Source of the DNA: Phycisphaerales bacterium
GTDB taxonomy: Bacteria; Planctomycetota; Phycisphaerae; Phycisphaerales; UBA1924
Direction of reading: 5' to 3'
Assembly: GCA_019747615.1 (NCBI GenBank)
Contig: JAIEQQ010000446.1
Span: 1 to 11,222 of the forward strand
Length of the DNA: 11,222 nucleotides
Made by a program: the position numbers and the translations under genes. Position 1 is the stretch's first letter. Each line of letters begins with the position of its first letter. A model generated the notes under the pieces. It did not search any database. It saw only the letters and a program-made list of their open reading frames with translations, and had not been told where the DNA came from. Positions 1 through 6,888 of this stretch are shown piece by piece.

Positions 1-1280
1 CCGCTGTCGATCAATCTATTGATGGCCGAGAGGTCCACGTTGCTTGCCGGTGGTGGGGGGGGTGGGGGGGTCGGTTGGGACGCGGGCTTGCCGGTGGTCG
101 GGGCGGGGGATGTGCCGCTGCGGGTTGGTTGAGCCGGTGGCCAGGACTCCGTCTGGCCTTGCACGAGATCGCGGATGACGCCGGCATCGGGCTGGGTTCG
201 CGCCGCGGCGGAGCTCGCCGCGGCGTTCGCGGCCTCGCGGGCCGCGCCGGCGAGCTGCGACAAGTCGCGTTCATCGCGCTGCGAGCGCTGCACGAGGTCG
301 GCGATGAGCGCATCGCCCTTGGGCGCGTCGCTCGCGTCGCCGGAGCGCAGGAAGCCGGCGGTGGCGCCGCCATGGCGTGCGCCGCTGGTCTCGGCCTTCT
401 CGGCGACGGCGGCCTCGACCATCTTGATGAACTTCTCTTCGAGCTTCTGGCGGCCCTTGCTGACCTTGTTGATCGAGTGTCGCCCGCCGCTGCGCTCGCG
501 GATGAGCTTGTCGATCGCGGCGATCGTGTCTTGATCCAGCGGATCGGTCTCGATGACGGCGCGATCGTTGGCCGAGAGGATCTCGTCGCAGGTGCCCTCT
601 TCGCGAATGCGGCCGCCGTAGAGGATGACCATGCGATCGACGCAGTCTTCGACATCGGCGAGAATGTGGCTGGACAGGACAATGGTCTTCTTGCGTCGCC
701 CCAGCTCGATGATCAGGTCCTTGACCTGGCGCGTGCCGATCGGGTCCAGGCCGGTGGTGGGCTCGTCGAGGATCAAGAGGTCCGGGTCGTTGATCAGCGC
801 CTGGGCGAGGCCGATGCGGCGCTGCATGCCCTTGGAGTACTCGCGTACCGGGCGGAACTTCACGGCGTTGAGGCCGACCATCTCCAGTAGCTCGCTGATG
901 CGGCGCGAGCGCACGCGATGGTCGAGCTGAAAGAGCTTGGCGTAGTAGTCCAGCGTCTCTTCGGCGTTGAGGAACGGGTAGAGGTACGACTCTTCGGGCA
1001 GGTAACCGATGCGTTTCTTGCTATCGACGTCCGTCGGCGAACGGCCGAACACCGCGACGCGCCCGCTGGTCTGCTTCAACAGGCCCAGCATGATCTTGAT
1101 CGTGGTGGACTTGCCGGAGCCGTTGGGCCCAAGCAGGCCGAAGATCTCGCCCGGGTTGACGTTGAACGTGACGTTGTCCACCGCCTTGGCCCGCGTGCGG
1201 AGCCAGAAGTCCTTGAACGTCTTGGAGAGCGATTGCACCGCGACTACGGGGGGCACGCTCGTCACGCTGGCATTCTGCAT
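1..1280 (-). CDS. ABC transporter ATP-binding protein, 3' end cut by window edge
   Basis: This is the nucleotide-binding subunit of an ABC-2 type (NatA/CcmA-like) transporter; it would hydrolyse ATP at the inner face of the cytoplasmic membrane to drive a separate permease. My translation stays open for 426 codons with no stop before the window edge. Walker A (GPNGSGKST) is at residues 51-59, the Q-loop region reads YLPEES (93-98, with Glu where many families have Gln), the signature YSKGMQRR is at 148-155, Walker B LLILDEP at 168-174 and the H-loop SSH at 203-205. The usual fold seems to end near residue 290 (LEEKFIKMVEAA). Beyond it lies an Ala/Arg/Pro-rich tail of more than 130 residues with a proline run. 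The ATG at 1280 is preceded by GGAG (1289-1292) at 8 nt. It is last of four co-directed genes after three SPFH genes. The substrate is unknown. Confidence 0.93.
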   Translation of the reverse strand, partial: MQNASVTSVPPVVAVQSLSKTFKDFWLRTRAKAVDNVTFNVNPGEIFGLLGPNGSGKSTTIKIMLGLLKQTSGRVAVFGRSPTDVDSKKRIGYLPEESYLYPFLNAEETLDYYAKLFQLDHRVRSRRISELLEMVGLNAVKFRPVREYSKGMQRRIGLAQALINDPDLLILDEPTTGLDPIGTRQVKDLIIELGRRKKTIVLSSHILADVEDCVDRMVILYGGRIREEGTCDEILSANDRAVIETDPLDQDTIAAIDKLIRERSGGRHSINKVSKGRQKLEEKFIKMVEAAVAEKAETSGARHGGATAGFLRSGDASDAPKGDALIADLVQRSQRDERDLSQLAGAAREAANAAASSAAARTQPDAGVIRDLVQGQTESWPPAQPTRSGTSPAPTTGKPASQPTPPPPPPPASNVDLSAINRLIDS

Positions 1281-1302
1281 CACATCATCTCCAACCGAAG
1301 AA

Positions 1303-1332
1303 GGCATCGGGCACTGGGCACTGGGCACTTGG
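1303..1332. repeat. Heptamer tandem array 1, upstream of the ABC ATPase start
   Basis: Four 7-bp units read on the plus strand: GGCATCG, GGCACTG, GGCACTG, GGCACTT, followed by GG. It lies 22 nt upstream of the ATG at 1280 and about 10 nt beyond its Shine-Dalgarno. The left flank is GAA and a little to the right is ATCAG, both also seen around array 3 (4128-4157). It is inverted relative to array 2 (1415-1482). Confidence 0.9.
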
Positions 1333-1430
1333 AAATCAGGCAACTGCAAAGCGACGTGAGGAGTGAGGGGAGGCATCAGCAGGGCGAAATCAACTCCGCG
1401 GCGACTTCTTCACCGCCAGTGCCCAATGCC
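1310..1430 (-). promoter_or_regulatory. Possible long-range RNA stem formed by inverted heptamer arrays
   Basis: In a minus-strand transcript, positions 1430-1416 and 1324-1310 can pair over 15 consecutive base pairs with one G-U pair, closing a loop of about 91 nt. The stem base is about 17 nt upstream of the Shine-Dalgarno of the ABC ATPase gene. No U-tract follows, so it does not look like an intrinsic terminator; mRNA stabilisation, processing or translational control are possibilities. The pairing is read directly from sequence; the function is inferred. Confidence 0.45.
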
Positions 1431-1482
1431 TCATGCCCAATGCCTTCTCCCAATGCCCAGTGCCTCGTCCCCAGTGCCTTCC
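1415..1482. repeat. Heptamer tandem array 2, abutting the stop of the third SPFH gene
   Basis: Roughly ten imperfect 7-bp units on the plus strand, including GCCAGTG, CCCAATG, CCTCATG, CCCAATG, CCTTCTC, a 6-nt CCAATG, then CCCAGTG, CCTCGTC and CCCAGTG. The array ends one nucleotide from the stop codon at 1484-1486. Its unit is the reverse complement of the array 1 and array 3 unit, so it is the same repeat family in opposite orientation. Confidence 0.88.
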
Positions 1483-1483
1483 A

Positions 1484-2929
1484 CTACTCCTTCATCTCAC
1501 GCGTCGGCGTCAGGAACTCGTTGTTCCGGGCCTTGCTCATGTCCTTGGCCTCTTGCTCATTGATCTTGCGGGTGCGGTTCTGCAGGGCCGCCATCTCGCG
1601 CTGCTTGGCGAGCTCGGGGTCCGTGTTGAGCCAGAGGTCGATCGGCTGGCCCACCGGTGCCCACCAGATCGCCGGACGGTTGGCCCCGCCCATCATGGTC
1701 GAGAAGGCGCTCTGCCACTCGCCGCTGACCAAGAGACGCGGGTTGCCGCGATAGATCGCGAGCTTCGCGCCGTACAACTGCGCATCGGTCGCGGCCTTGC
1801 TCACGATCGCCGAGCGGTATTGCTCGGCGTCGGAGATGGTCGTCGCCGCGAGGCCCTTGATGCGTGGCGAGAGCTGGCCGTCAACCGTCACCGGTTGGCC
1901 GTCGAGCATGTCGTTGATGAGCTTGAGCGTCGCATCGGCGCCCGCAGCATCTTCCTTGGCGAGCTGCGCGTCATAGGTCGAGATCAGCGAGAGCAGCATC
2001 GGCGCCGCGTCGCCGGCGGTGGTTGAGAGGCGGGTGCTGCGTTCCTGCTCAGCGGCCTCGGCCTCACGGCGTGCGTCCTGCTTGCTGGCATCGACCTGTG
2101 CGAAGTCGCGTCGCAGCGCCAGCGGCGGCGTGCGTGCCTCCATATCCAGGTTTGTGATCACGATGCCCGTCTTCATCTCGTCGAGCAGTTTCTGGGCGTG
2201 CTCCTTGGCCGCGAGCTCGACCAAGGGCAGCGCGCCCTTCCGATCCGGGTCGGGCTGGGCCTTGAGGAACTCATCGATGGAGACGGCGCTGGAGGCGAAG
2301 ACGACGCCTCGCATGACGGCGCGGTTGACGATGCGCTCTTCATCGGCGGGGTTGATGTTGCGGATGTAATCAAGCACCTTGTTGCTGGCGCGTTGATACT
2401 GCACGCGCCAGCGCGAGTGCGCGATGCCGAGGTCGCCGGTGAGGTTCTGCCCGTCGGCCAGCGGATCAAGCCGCATCTTGCCGAAGTTCTCAAGCTCGCT
2501 CGGCGGCTTGCGCAGGTTCTCTTCTGACAACGCCTGGAAGAACGAGCGCTCCATGTCCATCGAGATGGCGCTGGTATCGATCTTCACGACTTCGCCCATC
2601 GGCGTGGGCAGGCTCATGGCAAAGCCCGCCGGCAGCGTCTCGCTCTCGGCCCGGCCGAGGTTGATACGAACGCCCGTCTCGGTCAGCTTCACAGACTGGA
2701 ATCCGCTCGCGGCGTACGCGACGACAAGCCCCAGCATCGCCAGTTGGATGATCCGATACGTGATCTTCAGCGCGTCGGCCAGCGACTGATTCGCCGGGTC
2801 CATCAGCGATTGCACGTCCGGCCCGGTGCCGCCGGCGCGGAGCTGCACCGACGCCGGACGCCGACGCACCATCGCCGGGTTTGCGCCGGCGGATTCTGGC
2901 GGGAGATTGCTGCCTGGGATCTGACTCAT
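1484..2929 (-). CDS. Third SPFH/Band 7 (HflK-like) membrane protein
   Basis: A 481-residue SPFH-family protein, probably a partner of the two HflK/HflC-like proteins encoded just upstream. It has a polar, Pro/Gly-containing N-terminus (1-55), one membrane segment at about 58-77, then an SPFH-like domain from about 78 (TETGVRINLGR). A TPPLALRRDF segment at 267-276 matches the PP-x-V-x-x-A-F region of HflK, followed by a charged Ala/Glu/Arg-rich helix (about 280-300). The C-terminal part contains a Trp-rich patch (IWWAPVGQPIDLW) and a highly charged end. E. coli HflK is about 419 residues, so this is somewhat longer. I chose the ATG at 2929 because AGAGGA precedes it at a good distance; an upstream in-frame ATG at 2974 would only add 15 Arg-rich residues. 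Its sequence is much less HflK-like than that of the 696-residue neighbour, so its exact role is unknown. Confidence 0.87.
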   Translation of the reverse strand: MSQIPGSNLPPESAGANPAMVRRRPASVQLRAGGTGPDVQSLMDPANQSLADALKITYRIIQLAMLGLVVAYAASGFQSVKLTETGVRINLGRAESETLPAGFAMSLPTPMGEVVKIDTSAISMDMERSFFQALSEENLRKPPSELENFGKMRLDPLADGQNLTGDLGIAHSRWRVQYQRASNKVLDYIRNINPADEERIVNRAVMRGVVFASSAVSIDEFLKAQPDPDRKGALPLVELAAKEHAQKLLDEMKTGIVITNLDMEARTPPLALRRDFAQVDASKQDARREAEAAEQERSTRLSTTAGDAAPMLLSLISTYDAQLAKEDAAGADATLKLINDMLDGQPVTVDGQLSPRIKGLAATTISDAEQYRSAIVSKAATDAQLYGAKLAIYRGNPRLLVSGEWQSAFSTMMGGANRPAIWWAPVGQPIDLWLNTDPELAKQREMAALQNRTRKINEQEAKDMSKARNNEFLTPTREMKE

Positions 2930-2945
2930 GCTTCGTTCCTCTGCT

Positions 2946-2992
2946 CGCCGCGAGACGCGCGGCGTGAGATGCACACTGTCGCCCCGAAGGGC
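2946..2992 (-). promoter_or_regulatory. Two GC hairpins in the leader of the third SPFH gene
   Basis: Within the 146-nt gap between the HflC-like gene and the third SPFH gene there is a 7-bp stem (2946-2952 with 2958-2964, loop of 5) just upstream of the Shine-Dalgarno. A second, 4-bp stem (2981-2984 with 2989-2992) has a UUCG tetraloop in the minus-strand RNA. They may affect mRNA stability or translation. No U-tract follows, so termination is unlikely. Confidence 0.35.
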
Positions 2993-3075
2993 CCGTCAAG
3001 CTCGAAGATCAACCGCCGACACAAGGCTGAAACCACGTTCAATACTGGCGAAGCTTGCGATCGCGAGCCGGTCGC

Positions 3076-4098
3076 TTACTTGGGCGCGGGCGTCGTCCGC
3101 GTCTTGGGCTCGACGTTTGCTGTGCCGCTCTCGGGCGCGGCATTGGGGAAAATCTTGGGGAGCGCGTCGGCCCGCGGATCAAACGACGTCGTCGGGTTCA
3201 TCACGCCCATGCCCGGCGCGCTGAAGGGCCAGATGATCGTCGTGCGAGAGCTGATGCCGTCGCGCATGAGCTCCAGGCTCTTGAGGAAGACCGCAAGCTC
3301 CGGCACCTCGCTCATCTTGGCGAAATACTGGGCGGCCTCGCGATCGCCCTGCGAGCGGATCGACTCGGCCCGCTGGCGGACAAAGTCCATGATCGTTCGC
3401 GAGTCGGCGTCGGCCTGCGCGCGGATGGCCTCGGCTTCGGCCTCGCCCTTCTTGACTGCGTCCGCGGCGATGCGCGTGCGGGCGGCCTTCATCGCGTCAA
3501 AGACGTTCTGCGTGATCGACTCGGGCATCTGGATGTTGTAGATGCCCACGCTCAGCATCTCGATCCCGCCCTCTTGCAGCGCCAGGCCGGCGCCGCCGGC
3601 CTGCTCGCGGCTGGTCAGCTTCGCTTTGATCTTGGTCTCAAGCTCCGCCAGCTTGCTGCCCTCGCGGGCGTTGAGCAGCTCATCGAGGCGGTACTCGCTG
3701 ATCGACGCCAGCGCCGCCGAGAGTGAGCCCTTGAGCTGATCATCGGCCTTGCGGAGATGCTCGATGGGCCGTGCGCCGCTGCCGTAGAGCTGATAGAACT
3801 TCAGCGGGTCCTTGACGCGCCAGGAGATGAACGCCGAGACGATGATCTGGCGCTCGTCCTTGGTCGCAGCGGTCTGGGGCACCGCTTCGACGAATCGCGA
3901 GCGCGTGTCGTACTTGATGACGCTCTGGATCGGGTACGGCCAGCGCAGGCCCATGCCCGGCTCGGTCCGCGCGCCGTCGGCCTTGCCGAAGGTGGTGACC
4001 ACGGCGCTCTCGGTGAAGCGCACGGAATAGGTGGTCATGAAGGCCAGAACAGCCAACACGATCAAACCGGTGACGATGTACTTCAGAAGCTTCTGCAT
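3076..4098 (-). CDS. hflC: HflC-like SPFH protein (FtsH protease modulator family)
   Basis: A 340-residue protein close in length to E. coli HflC (334). HflC pairs with HflK in a membrane-anchored cage around the AAA protease FtsH and limits access of membrane substrates. An N-terminal membrane anchor is at about residues 5-24, followed by the SPFH domain (FTESAVVTTFGKAD from 28). The segment YNIQMPESITQNVFDAMKAAR (187-207) and the Ala/Glu-rich helix to about 260 match HflC's C-terminal region, including GDREAAQYFA (251-260). The tail after 290 is Pro-rich and disordered-looking. I chose the ATG at 4098 because GGAG lies 5 nt upstream and the hydrophobic anchor then begins at once. A longer in-frame TTG start at 4173 would translate the heptamer repeat and is rejected. 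It sits between the polytopic HflK-like gene (154 nt upstream) and a third SPFH gene. No ftsH is in the window. Confidence 0.92.
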   Translation of the reverse strand: MQKLLKYIVTGLIVLAVLAFMTTYSVRFTESAVVTTFGKADGARTEPGMGLRWPYPIQSVIKYDTRSRFVEAVPQTAATKDERQIIVSAFISWRVKDPLKFYQLYGSGARPIEHLRKADDQLKGSLSAALASISEYRLDELLNAREGSKLAELETKIKAKLTSREQAGGAGLALQEGGIEMLSVGIYNIQMPESITQNVFDAMKAARTRIAADAVKKGEAEAEAIRAQADADSRTIMDFVRQRAESIRSQGDREAAQYFAKMSEVPELAVFLKSLELMRDGISSRTTIIWPFSAPGMGVMNPTTSFDPRADALPKIFPNAAPESGTANVEPKTRTTPAPK

Positions 4099-4127
4099 GG
4101 CTGCTCCGAGAGAGACTTGAGACGGAA

Positions 4128-4157
4128 GGCACTGGGCACTGGGCATCGGGCACTTGG
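4128..4157. repeat. Heptamer tandem array 3, upstream of the hflC-like start
   Basis: Four 7-bp units on the plus strand: GGCACTG, GGCACTG, GGCATCG, GGCACTT, then GG. These are the same units as array 1 in a different order, and in the same orientation. It is 29 nt upstream of the ATG at 4098. GAA on the left and ATCAG on the right match the surroundings of array 1, which suggests a dispersed element family. Confidence 0.9.
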
Positions 4158-4211
4158 GATCAGACTGTCGCAATCAGTGATCAAAGACCGCAGACCCCCG
4201 CAGTCGTTCTT

Positions 4212-4247
4212 TTCATGTTCATGTTCACGTTCATGTTCACGTTCATG
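4212..4247. repeat. Hexamer tandem array (TTCATG/TTCACG x6)
   Basis: Six perfect-length 6-bp units on the plus strand: TTCATG, TTCATG, TTCACG, TTCATG, TTCACG, TTCATG, with only a C/T change at the fifth base. It ends 5 nt from the stop codon of the 696-residue HflK-like gene and lies in the same gap as heptamer array 3. In the minus-strand RNA it gives a run of GAACAU/GAACGU units with no obvious pairing partner. Confidence 0.93.
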
Positions 4248-4252
4248 TTCTC

Positions 4253-6343
4253 CTACTTCGCTCCCTCGGCCGCTCCGGTCGAGAAGACGTTGCCGCCGGA
4301 GCCCTGGTCCTCGGCGTTGACGCGCACACGGACGGACTTCTCGTCGGGCACGAGGTACACGCGTGCTTCGCCGAGTTCTTCCTTGAGCATGTTGAGGTAC
4401 AGCGTCGCCTTGTAGAGGATCGGGTTGGCGCGGAAGGCTTCGAGCCGGCCCTCGTAAGCCATGGCCTGCCCGCGCTGGCTCATGTGCCGCTGCCAGCGGT
4501 CGGCCCGAGCCGCGGCGATCGTCGCCCCAGCTCGCCCGCCGGCCCGCAGGATCAGCGTGTCGATCTTGGTCGTCTGCTCGGCGATGGCCTTGGCATCGGC
4601 CCCCTCGCTCTGCATCCGCTTGCGCACGCCGAGCTGCTCAACGATTTCTTTGGCAAGGGTCAGGTCGCCGACGACGCGGGTGAGCGTACCGATCGCCTCG
4701 GTTCGTCCGCCGTCGACCAGCTCTTCGCTGCGACGCCCGGCGCCGACGATCTTCTCAAACTCGCGAGCCACCTCGCGCTGCGGGTGAACGGTCTCGATCC
4801 CGGCAAAGAGCACCTCGACGCCCGTGCTCGCGCCGTCCAGAGCCTTCTGGATGCGACGGAAGATCGCCTCGCTGGCCTGGGCCCGCTTGGGGCCGATGAC
4901 CTCGTCGTCGGTGTACGCCGCGAGCTCGAGCATCAGCTCGCGACGGGCGATGGCCCCGATCGCATCTGCGCGCGTCGCGGGCGTGTTGAACTTCTCAAAG
5001 AGCTCGATATCGCGGACGCGATACCGCAGCGGCACCCGCACCGCCACCAGTGCGATCTCGAACGAGCCCGCATCAGTGTTCGCGGGCACCGCAGAGCCCG
5101 GCGCTGCCGCCTCGGTCGGAAGGCTGGCAGCATCGCCCGCAGTCCGCGATGCCCGGCGCTGAGCGCGGACGATCGCGTATGACTCTTTGACCTTGTGATC
5201 GTTGGTCCACAGCATGGCGCGGATGTCCTCGCCCGGCGCCGGAGTGGCCAGCTCCATCTGCTGCATGGTCGTTGCGGTCGTGCGATCAACCGCCTCGAAT
5301 GGCCAGGGGAGCTTGAAGTGCAGCCCGGGGCCAAGCTGCTCGATCAACTGCCCGTTGCGGACGCGCACCGCTCGCTCGCTGGGCCCGACGACCGCGACGC
5401 TCGTCATCACCCACAGCACCGCAGTGCCCAGCAGCAGCAGCGGGAGCACCGCACGCGCCACGAGCTTGTACGCCCACGAGCCGGTGACATCGACACCCAC
5501 CTGATAGCTGATCGCCCCGCCGAGGGTCTTGGCGATGCGGTCCGGCGAGGCGACGAAGCCGAGGATCGGCGAATCGAACGCGGCCCGGGGCATCTCCCCG
5601 GCCTTGCGCGGGCGATAGAGGTTCAGCAGCAGGCTGATGAAGATCTCAACGCCCAGGAGGCCGGCGATGGCCGGAATGACGATCTGCAGATAGCGCAGAG
5701 CATCGTCGCGATTGGCCATGTCATAGAAGTGCGACGCAGCGATCGCGACGCCGATCAGCGACGCCAGCACGGCGTACGCCGCGCCGCCACGAAGATTCGC
5801 CCACATCTTCTGCTTGGCCATGCCCGAAACGAAGCGGGCGAAGATGAAGCCGATGACGCCGAAGCCCAGGCCGATCGCGATCGCCCAGCCGCGGTGCGGC
5901 GGCTTCATGAACAGGTCAACGCCCGCCTTGTCGTAGCCGATCCTGCCGACCGCGTCGCTCACGCGCCAGAGGCACAGGGCGATCAGGAGCCCGGCCAGCG
6001 CCAGCGAAACGCCGGGGACCAGGAACTTGTGCATCCAGGCCAGACGCCGGGCGTTGATGCGAAGATCTTCCGCCGAACCCTCGAAGACCGAGCCGCGCTG
6101 CTGCGCGTCGAGCTGTTCCTGCTCCAGAGCCTCGATCCGCTCGCGCCGGTGCTGGTCATAGACGACCGCCAGCACGAGCCAGACGATCACACCCAGGAGG
6201 ATGGCATACGCGCCGCTCTGGGCCGCGTGATCCCGCCCGAGGATGCTATAGATGAGCAGGCCCACGCCCATCAGGAGCTGGATCACCAGCCCGAGAATGC
6301 TGACGCTTGTTGCCCGTGCGTAGCTGAGATAATCGGCTTTCAT
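4253..6343 (-). CDS. Polytopic HflK-like SPFH protein with seven predicted membrane segments
   Basis: A 696-residue protein with an HflK-type SPFH module fused behind a multi-pass N-terminus. Predicted membrane segments are at about 12-35, 44-62, 107-126, 152-172, 187-205, 219-241 and 296-318; a charged Glu/Gln/Arg stretch (64-100) separates the second and third. The SPFH part starts right after the last segment (VVGPSERAVRVRNGQ), followed by LGPGLHFKLPWPFEAVD (337-353). The PP-x-V-x-x-A-F region of HflK appears as HPQREVAREFEKIV (520-533), and the end (YLNMLKEELGEARVYLVPD, 649-667) resembles the HflK C-terminus. An Ala/Pro-rich insert at about 397-427 interrupts the domain. E. coli HflK has about 419 residues and one membrane segment. 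I chose the ATG at 6343 because GGAG lies 5 nt upstream; the track-style TTG start 21 nt earlier lacks support. It is first of the SPFH set and presumably the HflK partner of the HflC-like protein. Confidence 0.92.
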   Translation of the reverse strand: MKADYLSYARATSVSILGLVIQLLMGVGLLIYSILGRDHAAQSGAYAILLGVIVWLVLAVVYDQHRRERIEALEQEQLDAQQRGSVFEGSAEDLRINARRLAWMHKFLVPGVSLALAGLLIALCLWRVSDAVGRIGYDKAGVDLFMKPPHRGWAIAIGLGFGVIGFIFARFVSGMAKQKMWANLRGGAAYAVLASLIGVAIAASHFYDMANRDDALRYLQIVIPAIAGLLGVEIFISLLLNLYRPRKAGEMPRAAFDSPILGFVASPDRIAKTLGGAISYQVGVDVTGSWAYKLVARAVLPLLLLGTAVLWVMTSVAVVGPSERAVRVRNGQLIEQLGPGLHFKLPWPFEAVDRTTATTMQQMELATPAPGEDIRAMLWTNDHKVKESYAIVRAQRRASRTAGDAASLPTEAAAPGSAVPANTDAGSFEIALVAVRVPLRYRVRDIELFEKFNTPATRADAIGAIARRELMLELAAYTDDEVIGPKRAQASEAIFRRIQKALDGASTGVEVLFAGIETVHPQREVAREFEKIVGAGRRSEELVDGGRTEAIGTLTRVVGDLTLAKEIVEQLGVRKRMQSEGADAKAIAEQTTKIDTLILRAGGRAGATIAAARADRWQRHMSQRGQAMAYEGRLEAFRANPILYKATLYLNMLKEELGEARVYLVPDEKSVRVRVNAEDQGSGGNVFSTGAAEGAK

Positions 6344-6888
6344 GCGCGCTCCGCGAACCTTCAACTCACCTGAACCTGCCAGTCAACAAGGACACGAGGG
6401 TACACGCCCGCCACCCGGCGCGTATCTCTCCCGATTCACCGGACCAATCAGCGAGCTTCAGAACGAAGTCGCCGCACCCCCGCCCCCCCACGCCCCCCAC
6501 GCCCCGCCCAGCAATCCGCAAACCTGGCCCCGACCGCTTCTGACCACCACCAGAGACCTCCATCGCGGGTCGGGCTCTATTGTCACCGCCCGATCCGGCG
6601 ATGTCTACTTCATTCAGCCGACTTGGGGACCGGAAGACGAAGCGTGAGGGTGTTGGTTGGCAGTGCGTGGTGGTGTAGGGTCTGTGGATGAGCCGCGCGA
6701 GAGACCGCCCGGCGCGCGGAGATCCGCATCGCGTGGACCGCTCTGTACGCACGACGGCGCGCCCGGTTCGTCGCGATTCGAACTTCTCGCCCACGCCGGT
6801 CGTATCAGCCGATCAGACTCATCGTTCCCAGGCTCTCTTGAAACCGGCTCGCGATCCGCCTCTGGCGCCGATATGCTCCGGGCCCGCA
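6344..6888. other. 545-nt intergenic region between divergent genes, no convincing gene
   Basis: This gap separates the SPFH block (minus) from the ABC-2 permease (plus) and should hold both promoters. Open frames are present on both strands, but their products are Arg/Pro/Gly-rich, lack recognisable domains and lack good ribosome binding sites. The stretch 6481-6510 is a short C-rich direct repeat (CGCCCCCCA twice, then a degenerate copy). A promoter candidate for the minus strand is listed separately. I see no clear promoter for the plus strand. Confidence 0.6.
6579..6607 (-). promoter_or_regulatory. Candidate sigma70-like promoter for the SPFH gene set
   Basis: On the minus strand, TAGACA (6607-6602; 5 of 6 matches to TTGACA) is followed by a 17-nt spacer and GACAAT (6584-6579; 4 of 6 matches to TATAAT). 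It points towards the polytopic HflK-like gene, with a predicted leader of about 230 nt. Such matches can arise by chance and planctomycete promoters are poorly defined. Confidence 0.35.

Noticed and set aside
75..890. 271-codon plus-strand frame opposite the ABC ATPase
   Set aside because: It is a shadow of the ATPase, whose Walker A, signature and Walker B motifs on the minus strand are unambiguous.
1303..1482. CRISPR-like repeat array
   Set aside because: Units are 6-7 bp in direct tandem without spacers, so this is not CRISPR.
3057..3064. GCGATCGC palindrome (HIP1 octamer) after the hflC-like stop
   Set aside because: Only isolated copies are seen and the octamer is common by chance in GC-rich DNA.
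2744..3541. 265-codon plus-strand frame spanning two SPFH genes
   Set aside because: It overlaps two well-supported minus-strand genes and has no domain of its own.
4099..4173. Extended N-terminus of the hflC-like gene from a TTG at 4173
   Set aside because: The extra 25 residues are a translation of the heptamer repeat, and the ATG at 4098 has a good Shine-Dalgarno and starts directly with the membrane anchor.
5195..6373. 392-codon open frame on the plus strand, antisense to the polytopic HflK-like gene
   Set aside because: Composition is Asp/Arg/His-rich without any domain, as expected for the antisense of a GC-rich gene; the minus-strand frame has clear membrane segments and SPFH motifs.
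6366..6794. 142-codon minus-strand frame in the divergent gap
   Set aside because: Arg/Gly-rich product without domain, no convincing ribosome binding site, and it covers the region expected to carry promoters.
6765..6800. GTTCGAATC on the minus strand, resembling a tRNA T-loop
   Set aside because: The flanking bases do not pair as a T-stem and no anticodon or acceptor stem can be built around it.
6688..6888. 67-residue N-terminal extension of the ABC-2 permease
   Set aside because: Arg/Pro-rich sequence unlike a permease N-terminus; the ATG at 6889 begins in the normal place relative to the first membrane segment.
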